This document shows positions 1 through 8,562 of a stretch of 38,533 bases of DNA, one piece after another. The position numbers were made by a program, and so were the translations under genes. The stretch comes from Fidelibacterota bacterium (GTDB lineage Bacteria > Fidelibacterota > Marinisomatia > SCGC-AAA003-L08 > GCA-2689995), in NCBI GenBank assembly GCA_002689995.1, contig NZIV01000017.1:1-38533 (forward strand), written 5' to 3'. The notes under the pieces were generated by a model. The model was not told where the DNA came from and did not search any database. It worked only from the letters and a program-made list of their open reading frames with translations. Numbering within the stretch: the stretch's first letter is position 1; each line of letters begins with the position of its first letter.

Positions 1-714
1 AGAACAATCTTCTTCAGCTGTTCCACCACATACGCCATTACAATCTTCCCCTACCACGCAATCACCATCACAGCTAAAGCCTTCTGCAGGGTACTCACAA
101 CTACCATCACCTACATTTGCTTCTTGATTATAATTACAGGCATCTGCATCTATACATCCATACATAGTATCTCCAAAATTTTCAAAACCAGGAGAACCAC
201 CAATATCACTGCTTATGGTCCAGTTACAGGAGCTATTATTATCAACATTTACATCCATCAAAACAAGTGAATAACCATCTCCATCAGCTTCATTAGGCCA
301 AGGATGACCATCATCATATGTAACATGATCTTCTGGATCATGATGTGGATTATATATTATTAATGTGGTATTCTCACTATTTGGCAACGTTATATCATCA
401 TGCCAATTTTCTAATGAAAAATCATATATTGAGTGACCTGAAGATATAATTTCATAAGAAAATGGTGCTATTGTATGATTGTGATCGAATTCTACTAATA
501 GCTCGTGATCCGACCACCAACCCCAATAGGTAACCATGTAAATACTATATCCGTCTAAATTTACTTCATGACTACTATTATTAAATATTTCAATGAATTC
601 ATGATTAGAATCAGGACCCTCTAATGTTTGATCCGGATTATAATGAATTTCATTGATTACTATATTTGCAAAAACAAAATTGAATATCATAGTGATATAG
701 ATAAGGTATTTCAA
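1..714 (-). CDS. Secreted lamin-tail-domain (LTD) protein, 3' end outside window
   Basis: I translated this by eye; 238 codons are open to the left edge, so the C-terminus is missing. The likely start is TTG at 714, giving a signal peptide MKYLIYITMIFNFVFA, with AAAGGA a few bases upstream. An in-frame ATG at 690 would lose the basic n-region. Residues about 18-170 show the LTD pattern: VINEIHYNP at the front, FIEIFNN, NLDGYSI, and a final WPNEADGDGYSL block. Next come a GCxDxxACNYN...DGSC motif and a Cys-rich CDGDCVVGEDCNGVCGG tail. LTD domains in bacteria occur on exported proteins, often with nucleases or adhesins; the function here is unknown. A sorting domain or dockerin may lie beyond the edge. 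The reading frame and domain are secure, the role is not. Confidence 0.85.
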   Translation of the reverse strand, partial: MKYLIYITMIFNFVFANIVINEIHYNPDQTLEGPDSNHEFIEIFNNSSHEVNLDGYSIYMVTYWGWWSDHELLVEFDHNHTIAPFSYEIISSGHSIYDFSLENWHDDITLPNSENTTLIIYNPHHDPEDHVTYDDGHPWPNEADGDGYSLVLMDVNVDNNSSCNWTISSDIGGSPGFENFGDTMYGCIDADACNYNQEANVGDGSCEYPAEGFSCDGDCVVGEDCNGVCGGTAEEDCS

Positions 715-1070
715 TTTATTTTCCTTTATTAATTATTTTAATCTTAATTCTTTTATTTCAATTAATTTCTTAGGGCAGACTGACTAAATACTTATAGTCT
801 CTTTTATCTATCTTATGTACTTATTTACTATTAATTTATAATCATATTTACAGCTATCAAACATTAGTCAGTTACTAATTAATATTTTAGGTTTAATTTT
901 TAAATTATCAATTTATTAATAAATTAACTAAGTAAATTTAATAACAATTCAAAAATGATTGCAACACAAATGAGCGTATTGAGCGTTATCATTTTGTAAC
1001 AGGGTTTAGTTTATATAAAAAAAGATTCATTAGAGACATTTACATCTTAATATATTTTTTTAATTTTATA
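715..1070. other. 356-bp intergenic region, likely promoter of the LTD gene
   Basis: No gene is visible. The region is very AT-rich. On the minus strand a weak sigma70-like pair reads TTGATA (855-860), 16 bp, TAAATT (833-838). An inverted repeat ATTAGT/ACTAAT (863-868 and 874-879) lies just upstream of it. A second element is AAAATGAT/ATCATTTT (952-959 and 988-995) enclosing a direct repeat TGAGCGTAT-TGAGCGTTA (971-988). No strong rho-independent terminator is seen after the upstream esterase gene, so read-through into the LTD gene is possible. Confidence 0.4.
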
Positions 1071-2477
1071 TTACCAATTATTTAAATTTAATTGTTCCCA
1101 AATAAATGGAATGATATCATCGCTATATGCACCAAATGGACCGACAGGCACAACGTGAGAATTTGAGGGCTGAGAAACTAAAGCTGCATGGTTACCTGAA
1201 TTTATTATTGCTTCATAAAGTGGAATTACATCACCCTCCCATGTTAGCCCTGTAACAGGATCATAATCCTCGGAATGCATAATTAAACAACTTGCATCAT
1301 CTTCATCAAAATTAAATGGTTCGATTTCAAATGCTGCTCCCGTGGAAATAGCTGCCGAAACCTTAGAAGAAAAATATATATAATCACTAACCATTCCTAA
1401 GTCAGAAGTAATATCATTTTCAATTGCATTTATTAATGAAATAAATCCACCAGCAGATGTTCCAATCGTAACAACTCTATTTGTATCAATATTATAGATG
1501 TAATCTTGAGATTTTAAAAATCTAATAGCATTCATTGCGTCCTCAACCGCATGAAAAACTGCCTGCAACTGATTTTGCCCTGATTCGATCTGATAAGAAT
1601 ATGGAGTAAGTCTATAATTTATTGTACATCCTATATAACCTAATTTTGCGTAATCTTTAGTATCTTGTAATCTACTTTCTTTGCTACCTCCTGAAAACCC
1701 TCCTCCATGAATTAATATTACTAGAGGAAGTAGTTTATTTTCTGGATTTGGAGGTATCGCAATATCTAATTCTAGTAAAATAGTATCAAGTAATTGATCT
1801 TGAACCTGATTTTGATTAGAAGAATATTGTAATCCATTCATATTTGATCTTTTAGAATAGACTATATCATAAATAAATGTTAGCTCTTCATCTTGATATT
1901 GCTGATTAATGAATAATCCTGATTCAGGTATAGTTTCTTGATTTAAAATCTTATCAACTAGTAGTACAATATCTAAGACATTTAAAAAACCATCGTCGTT
2001 TATGTCTCCATTTTCATTAGCCGAATCATTTAAAATATATGATACTAACAAAACAATATCTAAAACATCTAATGAGCCATCTTGATTCAAATCGTCATTT
2101 TCTGTGCACAAATTATTGATATAATTATAATCTTCTCTGAATAGGGTTGAATGAATAGTAGCATATTCAGTATTAATAAAATCAACTACCTGACCATCAC
2201 AATAAAAATCCATTTGGTAGCTAACTACATTTCCAAAAAAGTTATCTATCGTGATTATATTATTTTCAATAAAATAGGGGTTTGGTGAACCTCCTGCCTC
2301 TTCGATACTTCCAAAGTTACCATCAATACTATAAATAGAGTACCTATAATTATTATCAAATTGGTACATTATATTATCTTCATAACCTACGAGATGCCAC
2401 CTGCCTTCAATACTATTTTGAGAAAGTAGGTTTGTTAAAAAAAATGTAATAGTTATTATACTTTTTAAGTAATTCAT
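1071..2477 (-). CDS. Secreted esterase-like alpha/beta hydrolase with lipocalin-like N-domain and internal dockerin
   Basis: 468 residues. A signal peptide covers residues 1-20. Residues 23-110 look like a small lipocalin-like beta domain (EGRWHLVGYEDN, IITIDNFFGN). Residues 129-180 are two dockerin repeats, each with a complete calcium loop (DLNQDGSLDVLD and DINDDGFLNVLD) followed by IVLLV. Residues about 190-468 are an alpha/beta hydrolase of the hormone-sensitive-lipase/BD-FAE type: oxyanion motif HGGGF (257-261), nucleophile GTSAGG with Ser341, acid Asp404 or Asp406, and His441 in SHVVP. A carboxylesterase acting on an extracellular ester is the best guess; the substrate is unknown. There is no T9SS sorting domain. 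The start lies 2 bp after the stop of the protease gene, so the two are co-transcribed and probably translationally coupled. The dockerin sits between the two domains, which is unusual. Confidence 0.88.
   Translation of the reverse strand: MNYLKSIITITFFLTNLLSQNSIEGRWHLVGYEDNIMYQFDNNYRYSIYSIDGNFGSIEEAGGSPNPYFIENNIITIDNFFGNVVSYQMDFYCDGQVVDFINTEYATIHSTLFREDYNYINNLCTENDDLNQDGSLDVLDIVLLVSYILNDSANENGDINDDGFLNVLDIVLLVDKILNQETIPESGLFINQQYQDEELTFIYDIVYSKRSNMNGLQYSSNQNQVQDQLLDTILLELDIAIPPNPENKLLPLVILIHGGGFSGGSKESRLQDTKDYAKLGYIGCTINYRLTPYSYQIESGQNQLQAVFHAVEDAMNAIRFLKSQDYIYNIDTNRVVTIGTSAGGFISLINAIENDITSDLGMVSDYIYFSSKVSAAISTGAAFEIEPFNFDEDDASCLIMHSEDYDPVTGLTWEGDVIPLYEAIINSGNHAALVSQPSNSHVVPVGPFGAYSDDIIPFIWEQLNLNNW
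1938..2093 (-). other. Dockerin type I-like repeat pair in the esterase
   Basis: This encodes residues 129-180. Both repeats keep Asp/Asn/Asp at loop positions 1, 3 and 5, Gly at 6 and Asp at 12, then a hydrophobic helix IVLLVxxIL. That is the calcium-binding F-hand pattern of dockerins. Confidence 0.8.
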
Positions 2478-2479
2478 TT

Positions 2480-5400
2480 TTAATTTAGAATTATATTAAT
2501 TAATAAAACTATGTCTACAATATTCAAAATACCATTTTCATCTAAATCAGCCAATTCATTAAATTGAGAATCTAATACCATGGAAATCATAATTACTATA
2601 TCTGTTATATTTATGGTATCATCATCATTTATATCTCCTAAATATTCACAACTGGCATCATCTATCAGAGCACTTTCATTATAATTAATTGCAAATTCAT
2701 CAGTACATCCAGAACAAGTGGAGTCATCTCCTCCACATAATCCACAGGAATCAATCAGAACACTACCAAAACAATTCCCTGTACAATCTTGATCACTATT
2801 TGCAGTATGACCACTAATACCGCCTGAACACACACCGCATTCATCTAAATAGGCATTTCCTCCAATAGTACCAAAACAATCAGCTAATCCTACATTCAAA
2901 TTAATAGGAAATTGAAATATTGTAGAATTAGGATCATTACTTTCTATATTTAAGATTGTACTATATGAACCAATATTGAGATTACCTGAATTAATAGAAT
3001 AAATTAAAAATTTTGATTCATTTGGGAAAATACTTCCTTGGAACTGATTAAAAGTCAACCATCCATTTTCTGCAGGGAATACTAAATTTTCTGACGCTCC
3101 TGGTGCCGTCATAAACAAACTTGCAACAGCTCCACCACCATCTTCATAATATTCCATTGCTAAATTATGATTACCGGTATCTAAATCAATTTCACCATAT
3201 CTACTAGTAGGAGCTTGCGAAGACCAATGATCAATTACTAAAATATCGTCAATGTAAAGCCTAACTCCATCATCAGTGTATGATCTAAAACTATATAGAC
3301 CACTACTTTCAATAAATAAATTACCAGTCCACCTTACTTGATAATCATCCTCTGGAATTAATTCATCTGGACTTCCATTACCCCAATTAAAATCAATTAC
3401 TTCATCTTCTCTTGTAAAAATTAAATCTCCAAAATTAGGAGAACCGCTAGAACCAGGGTTTGAATAATATTCTCCTATAAAAGTAGAATTCTGCTGTATA
3501 TCAGAATCTAATAAGAGGTTATAATTAAGAGTAGATTCACCATTATTTATTAATATTAGTGTGTCTGTATAATCTTCTCCAAAAGCTAAACTAATATTTA
3601 ACTCATTAATATCAATGTTGATCTGTGGAGGTAAATCAGTTTCAATGCAATTAATGTTAGAATTATCAGAATATTGGTTATTATAAAATGATTGAAATTC
3701 GTAACAATACTGAGTAGCATATTGTAAGTCAGAAATCACATAATTATCAACTATTGGAATGAATGTTTGAATATTTTGATTTCCTGTAACTACATATTGA
3801 ATATCATTATTAATTCCATTACAATCACTAAAACAATCAAGTATCTCATTAGGACTGCACATTCCATCACCACATGATAAATCAAAATTTAGTTCTGAAT
3901 AAGTTGTCCCATATTGAAATTTTGCGGGAATAAATGATGCATTCAAATCATTCCCAACAAAATCTGAAAATACTATTTCTGTTGAATTTGAAATTTTAAT
4001 TTGTGATATTTCACCATTATTAATCTCTGGATCATAAGAAGCAGAGATAAAAAATAAATCATGTGTTCCTTCAGATATAGTATTACCTGAAAAAGAAAAT
4101 CCAAGAATTATATTATCCTGTTCCTCTATTAAAAAATCATTTGCTTCTGCAGCACCACCATAAACACTATTAATTTCAAATTGATTTAATAAAATATCGT
4201 CAGAATTTATTTTAAATTGAAATCCTGCAATTGGCTCATCTAAATTCTTAATTTTTATTTTAAATATTAATTCACCATCACCATCATCAGAAATAATTTC
4301 AGGATAAAAAATAACATCATAGCCAATCATCGCTGAGATTGAGTTTCCTTCAGTTAATAAAACTACATTTTCGGGTGAATCTAATCCCCAAAAACATGAA
4401 CCATCTTCTACCTGCGCAGTAGGATCAAAATTTAAAGCATTAACATCTGTACACCCACTTAAAACTGGCTTGATATTTATAATTGCAGCTTGATCAATAA
4501 TAAAATTATATCCACTAGCATTAAGATTATTTAAATAAAAATAACCATTAGAATTTCCACCCCAACCCCAGTTACAATGGAAGTAATCTTCTCCCTGATA
4601 ACCATCTATATTCCATGCATGCCCTCCTCCGGAGCTACTATCATATGCCCTAAATATAATTGGCCTAGATTGATGTAACTCATTTTTTAATAATTCATTC
4701 CATTGAAGATCATTATAATCTGACTTATAAACTGCAGAAATATCATTATTATACTGAAAATGGTCAACTAATGCATTTATTGCACTATTAGCTCCCCATA
4801 CGACATATGCACCAGAAGCGTCACTTCCATAATCCATATTTACAGAAACACCCGATTCATAAAGTAATAGTTGAGAAGCATTTGTAGCTTGATTATCTTG
4901 CATATTTTGATAATTATAAAAAGAAAAGTTAAAATCAGTAAAAATTTCACCATAATCATTGTGATAATAAGAATTTTGCCCTACACCATTTAATGGATAT
5001 TGCCAGTAGTACATTACTTGAGCCATGCTGACTGCTACACATCCAACTAAGGTATTACTTGGACAAAGGTTATTCCATGCACCTCCTTGATCCCAATTTG
5101 CGGTAATAAGAGGCTGAATATTTCTAGTTCTATCATAAATTAAATTAGATGATAAATATTTTCTCCATTCTGATTCAGTTTCAACACTAGCTCTTATATT
5201 ATTATTAATGATAAATTCTAAACCTTTTTGCCAACTATCTAAAATCTCTGAAAACTGCGGTGGAATATTTTCAATATTTATTACATTATCAGTACTAAAC
5301 GCTAAAATAGGAATAGCTCTATCGTCAGCAGATATTACAGCAAAACCATTTAAATAAAAATTAATAATATATAAATTGGTTCTTTTAGAACCTAATTTAA

Positions 5401-5542
5401 TAACATCATTTATTATTAATTTTGATGGTTCTATTTCAGTATGCTCAAACATTAGATTTTTTGCTACATTTATTGCATCATCTTGTGTGACTGGTGCTGA
5501 TAATAAAAGTGAGGTAAATAAAATTAAAAATTTAATTATCAT
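2480..5542 (-). CDS. Secreted C10 family (streptopain-like) cysteine protease with cohesin-like, PA14 and dockerin domains
   Basis: 1020 residues. A signal peptide (about 1-16) is followed by a Spi-type propeptide (about 17-135, with GFAVISADDRAIPILAFS) and the C10 catalytic domain (about 140-358). Cys168 in VGCVAVSMAQVMYYW and His308 in GGGHAWNIDGY are the expected dyad, and CNWGWGG follows. A GCTDVNALNFDP...DGSC motif (363-383) comes next. Residues 405-545 resemble a cohesin (AGFQFKI, ILGFSFSG). Other parts are an FN3-like stretch, a PA14 domain (about 685-815, YTDDGVRLYIDDILVIDHW), a Cys-rich DECGVCSGG region and a C-terminal dockerin pair (969-1020). There is no T9SS sorting domain. Endopeptidase activity on extracellular protein is likely. 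It is the first gene of a two-gene operon with the esterase. PA14 may bind carbohydrate. Confidence 0.92.
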   Translation of the reverse strand: MIIKFLILFTSLLLSAPVTQDDAINVAKNLMFEHTEIEPSKLIINDVIKLGSKRTNLYIINFYLNGFAVISADDRAIPILAFSTDNVINIENIPPQFSEILDSWQKGLEFIINNNIRASVETESEWRKYLSSNLIYDRTRNIQPLITANWDQGGAWNNLCPSNTLVGCVAVSMAQVMYYWQYPLNGVGQNSYYHNDYGEIFTDFNFSFYNYQNMQDNQATNASQLLLYESGVSVNMDYGSDASGAYVVWGANSAINALVDHFQYNNDISAVYKSDYNDLQWNELLKNELHQSRPIIFRAYDSSSGGGHAWNIDGYQGEDYFHCNWGWGGNSNGYFYLNNLNASGYNFIIDQAAIINIKPVLSGCTDVNALNFDPTAQVEDGSCFWGLDSPENVVLLTEGNSISAMIGYDVIFYPEIISDDGDGELIFKIKIKNLDEPIAGFQFKINSDDILLNQFEINSVYGGAAEANDFLIEEQDNIILGFSFSGNTISEGTHDLFFISASYDPEINNGEISQIKISNSTEIVFSDFVGNDLNASFIPAKFQYGTTYSELNFDLSCGDGMCSPNEILDCFSDCNGINNDIQYVVTGNQNIQTFIPIVDNYVISDLQYATQYCYEFQSFYNNQYSDNSNINCIETDLPPQINIDINELNISLAFGEDYTDTLILINNGESTLNYNLLLDSDIQQNSTFIGEYYSNPGSSGSPNFGDLIFTREDEVIDFNWGNGSPDELIPEDDYQVRWTGNLFIESSGLYSFRSYTDDGVRLYIDDILVIDHWSSQAPTSRYGEIDLDTGNHNLAMEYYEDGGGAVASLFMTAPGASENLVFPAENGWLTFNQFQGSIFPNESKFLIYSINSGNLNIGSYSTILNIESNDPNSTIFQFPINLNVGLADCFGTIGGNAYLDECGVCSGGISGHTANSDQDCTGNCFGSVLIDSCGLCGGDDSTCSGCTDEFAINYNESALIDDASCEYLGDINDDDTINITDIVIMISMVLDSQFNELADLDENGILNIVDIVLLINIILN
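2483..2638 (-). other. C-terminal dockerin pair of the C10 protease
   Basis: This encodes residues 969-1020. Loops DINDDDTINITD and DLDENGILNIVD precede helices IVIMI and IVLLI. The first loop has Asp instead of Gly at position 6; the other calcium ligands are present. Confidence 0.78.
3908..4330 (-). other. Cohesin-like domain inside the C10 protease
   Basis: This encodes residues about 405-545. The beta-sandwich pattern includes LIFKIKIKN, IAGFQFKI and ILGFSFSG, and a late strand IVFSDFVGND. It closely parallels the free-standing 158-residue cohesin-like protein at 34576-35052 (AGFQ then LGFSFSG at similar spacing). The family call is from motif spacing only. Confidence 0.55.
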
Positions 5543-5763
5543 ATCATAATTTAGGTGCTAATAATACCTAATATGAATAATTAAATTGTAATTAAGATTT
5601 AATTATTTCCTAAATAAAGATAAAATTTACTATTGGATATAATTAATTACACAAAAATATTATTGGGAAATAAATATTAATGTAAATTAAACTAATAAAT
5701 AAATAGTCACATTTATTAGAAAAAATATACTTATAAAAAAAGAAGCTTATTTAAAACCATCAA
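5543..5763. promoter_or_regulatory. Divergent promoter region with hairpin near the protease start
   Basis: This 221-bp AT-rich spacer lies between the minus-strand protease and the plus-strand pirin gene, so it should hold two promoters. An inverted repeat TTAGGT/ACCTAA (5551-5556 and 5566-5571, 9-nt spacer) begins 8 bp upstream of the protease ATG. In the mRNA it would form a short hairpin covering the ribosome-binding zone. No good Shine-Dalgarno is visible for either gene. Confidence 0.35.
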
Positions 5764-6882
5764 ATGAATAACAATATAAAATTAATAAATAGAAAACACT
5801 TTTTTAAAAAAATCAGTAAAATTTATTTTAGTATAATTACATTAATAAGCTTCCCATTTTCTATGAAAATTAAATCTATGGAAAAAAATAAAATGTTAAA
5901 AATTTCAAAATTACCTAAAACTGGACCTTGGGATACCTATGATCCATTCTTATTCTGTGTTCATCATAATGACAATTATCCGAAAGGAAATAATGATATG
6001 GGACCTAACGATAGTTTAAATGATAGAGAGATTGGTAATGATTTTTCTAATTTAAATGGTTGGAGTATGTATCATGGAAAAAATATACCAGGTTTTCCTA
6101 GGCACCCACATCGTGGCTTCGAAACAATTACAATTGTTGAAAAAGGGTTAATTGATCATTCTGATTCATTAGGATATTCTGCGCGCTATGGAGATGGTGA
6201 CGTTCAATGGTTGACTGCTGGTGATGGTATCCAGCACTCAGAAATGTTTCCACTTTTAGATACTAATGAATCCAATCCAATTGATTTCTTTCAAATATGG
6301 ATTAATTTAAAATCAAATAATAAAAGAGTGAATCCTAATTTTTCAATGTTTTGGAAAAATGAAATCCCTAAAGTTATTGAATTCGATAAAAATAAATTTA
6401 AAATAGAAATAGAACTTATTGCTGGAAAATATAAAAATACTAAAGCTCCTAATCCTCCATCTGATTCTTGGGCAAATGATAAAGATAATTTTGTTAATAT
6501 ATGGAAAATAAATATGGGTAGCAATGCTACTTGGGAATTACCTAAAGTAGATTTAGGTATTTCTAGAACATTATATATTTATAATGGTAATGGTATATTT
6601 ATAAATAATCAAGAAATCAAATCTGGGCATATGATTCAATTAAATACAAATGATAATATTTTAATTAGTGCTTTAGATAAAGAAGTTAAAATTCTTTTAC
6701 TTCAAGCTAGACCAATTAATGAACCTATTGTAAAATATGGACCATTTGTTATGAATACTAGACAAGAAATTCAAGAAGCATTTAATGACTACAATAAAAC
6801 ATCATTTGGCGATTGGGCTTGGAATAATGACGGCCCTGTTCATGGAAGAGAGTATAAAAAATTTGCAATTGGAGATAACTAA
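5764..6882 (+). CDS. Pirin-like cupin protein with N-terminal extension
   Basis: 372 residues. The pirin core begins near residue 45. The metal-binding set of pirins is present: His114 and His116 in HPHRGFETITIV, and His158 with Glu160 in TAGDGIQHSE. DVQWLTAGDG is a family signature. Known pirins are iron-binding double-cupin proteins; some act as quercetinases and others as regulators, so the substrate is unassigned. Unusually, residues 1-40 form a basic then hydrophobic leader. NRKHFFKK followed by IYFSIITLISFPFS resembles a Tat signal with Lys in place of the second Arg. If translation starts instead at Met44 the protein is cytoplasmic like most pirins. It is transcribed alone, divergent from the protease and convergent with the ABC permease (5-bp gap, no clear terminator). 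Confidence 0.9.
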   Translation: MNNNIKLINRKHFFKKISKIYFSIITLISFPFSMKIKSMEKNKMLKISKLPKTGPWDTYDPFLFCVHHNDNYPKGNNDMGPNDSLNDREIGNDFSNLNGWSMYHGKNIPGFPRHPHRGFETITIVEKGLIDHSDSLGYSARYGDGDVQWLTAGDGIQHSEMFPLLDTNESNPIDFFQIWINLKSNNKRVNPNFSMFWKNEIPKVIEFDKNKFKIEIELIAGKYKNTKAPNPPSDSWANDKDNFVNIWKINMGSNATWELPKVDLGISRTLYIYNGNGIFINNQEIKSGHMIQLNTNDNILISALDKEVKILLLQARPINEPIVKYGPFVMNTRQEIQEAFNDYNKTSFGDWAWNNDGPVHGREYKKFAIGDN

Positions 6883-6887
6883 ATTAC

Positions 6888-7649
6888 TTATTGTTTTATT
6901 TTATACCCTTTACTAAACATCAAAGTTGCAAGGCCCGAAAAAAGAATTACAAAAACACTACTAATAAAAACTGATAAATATGGTGACGAATCATAGACTC
7001 CAAGCATACTAAATCTCATTCCGTTTATCATCCAATATAATGGATTAATCATAGAAATATTTCGCAAATATTCTGGCAACATATCAATAGAATAAAACAC
7101 ACCACCTAGGAATGTTAATGGTAAAAATATAAAATTTGAAAAAATTGCAATATGATCCCAGCTTTGCCCCCATATACCTACTATTACACCTAGAGCGGAG
7201 AAAGCCCACGAAATTAAAATTAAATTAACCATGGTTAAGGGCATATTTGTAATAGATAAGTCTGCGAAAAACCAACCAAATCCAATTACAAGCATACCAT
7301 TAAGAAATCCTCTAAGAATGCCACCAATCATATAACCTATACTTAGTTCTAGTCCATTAAGTGGTGTAATTAATAAATCATCAATAAACTTTAAAAATTT
7401 CGCCTGCATTAAGCTTGAAGATGAGTTTTGATAAGCATTATTAATAGCATTCATTGCAACTAGTCCAGGTATGATATAATGTATGTACTTAATTTCTTTA
7501 ATTACTCCAATACGTGAACCCAGTGTTTCACCAAATACAACAATATATAAACCTGATGATATAATACTTGGTACTAATGTCTGCTTATATAAGCCAATAA
7601 AACGCCAAATCTCACGTTGAATCAATGTTAAAAATGGGCGATTAATCAT
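6888..7649 (-). CDS. ABC-2 type transporter permease
   Basis: 253 residues with about six hydrophobic segments and the ABC-2 permease layout: an N-terminal cytoplasmic stretch (LTLIQREIWRFIGLYKQT), the first membrane segment VPSIISSGLYIVVFG, and a conserved FLGGVFYSIDMLPEYLRNIS followed by NPLYWMINGMRF late in the protein. This is typical of DrrB/NodJ-like exporters. The start overlaps the end of the ATPase gene by 8 bp, so they form one export system. The substrate cannot be told; drug, lipid or polysaccharide are all possible. Confidence 0.92.
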   Translation of the reverse strand: MINRPFLTLIQREIWRFIGLYKQTLVPSIISSGLYIVVFGETLGSRIGVIKEIKYIHYIIPGLVAMNAINNAYQNSSSSLMQAKFLKFIDDLLITPLNGLELSIGYMIGGILRGFLNGMLVIGFGWFFADLSITNMPLTMVNLILISWAFSALGVIVGIWGQSWDHIAIFSNFIFLPLTFLGGVFYSIDMLPEYLRNISMINPLYWMINGMRFSMLGVYDSSPYLSVFISSVFVILFSGLATLMFSKGYKIKQ

Positions 7650-8562
7650 TTAGTGATCTTCCAGTTAACTTTAAAAAGACATCTTCTAAATTACTTTTTG
7701 ATATATGGATATCTTCAATGCTTAAATTATTTTCTTTCAATTTTTGTATCCACCAAATCATTTCTTTTTCAGGATTTTTTGAAGGAATATGTAAAACTCC
7801 ATTATTGTATGAACATTCCTTCTTTTCACTTAAAATATCTAAATTAAAATTTTGTAATTTAATTTCTAACTTTGAACTACCCATAGATTGAATTAAGGCA
7901 GTCGGTGAACCTTCTTTTATAATTTTACCTTTATCAATAATTGCAACTGTATCACATAGGTTTTCTGCTTCTTCTATATAATGTGTTGTAAGTAATATAG
8001 TTTTACCTTTTTTATTTTGTTCTCTTAAAAATTCCCATAACATATGCCTTAATTCAATATCAACACCTGCTGTTGGCTCATCTAAAACTATCAGTGGTGG
8101 ATCATGCATTAATGCCTTGGCAATTTGTAAACGACGCTTCATCCCACCAGAAAGCTGTCTAGCATTATTCTCTGCTTTTTCTTTTAATCCAAATTTCTCT
8201 AATAATTCATCAGCTCTATTTCGACCATTCTTAAAACTCATACCATAATATCCTCCTTGTAAAGCGAGCATATCTCGTATATTAAACCAAAAATCAAAAC
8301 TAAGCTCTTGTGGTGCAAGTCCAATTAATTTTCTTGCATTTCTATAGTCAGTAACTGTATCGTGACCAAAAATTTCACTTTCGCCATTACTTTTACGTAC
8401 TAATCCAGTTAAAATATTAATAGTTGTTGTTTTTCCCGCTCCATTTGGACCAAGCAATCCAAAGAAGCTACCTTTTGGTATCTCAAGGTCTAAACCATTT
8501 AGAGCATAAGTTTCACCAAAATTCTTTAACAAACCTTTTATATTAACAGCGAGCTTAGACAT
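7642..8562 (-). CDS. ABC transporter ATP-binding protein (DrrA/CcmA-like)
   Basis: 306 residues. The Walker A motif is GPNGAGKTT, the Q-loop region is LAPQELSF, the signature is LSGGMKRRLQ, Walker B is LIVLDEPTAGVD and the switch histidine is in TTHYIEEAE. The last 80 or so residues form the C-terminal extension usual for ATPases of ABC-2 exporters. It powers the permease encoded directly downstream. Its start shares one base with the stop of the rRNA methyltransferase gene upstream, so it is likely in the same transcript. Confidence 0.95.
   Translation of the reverse strand: MSKLAVNIKGLLKNFGETYALNGLDLEIPKGSFFGLLGPNGAGKTTTINILTGLVRKSNGESEIFGHDTVTDYRNARKLIGLAPQELSFDFWFNIRDMLALQGGYYGMSFKNGRNRADELLEKFGLKEKAENNARQLSGGMKRRLQIAKALMHDPPLIVLDEPTAGVDIELRHMLWEFLREQNKKGKTILLTTHYIEEAENLCDTVAIIDKGKIIKEGSPTALIQSMGSSKLEIKLQNFNLDILSEKKECSYNNGVLHIPSKNPEKEMIWWIQKLKENNLSIEDIHISKSNLEDVFLKLTGRSLND

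Noticed and set aside
6291-6524. 77-codon minus-strand frame inside the pirin gene
   Set aside because: It overlaps a clear pirin core with conserved metal ligands; no homology pattern is visible.
7653-7847. 64-codon plus-strand frame opposite the ABC ATPase
   Set aside because: It is antisense to the C-terminal extension of a clear ATPase and has no recognisable features.
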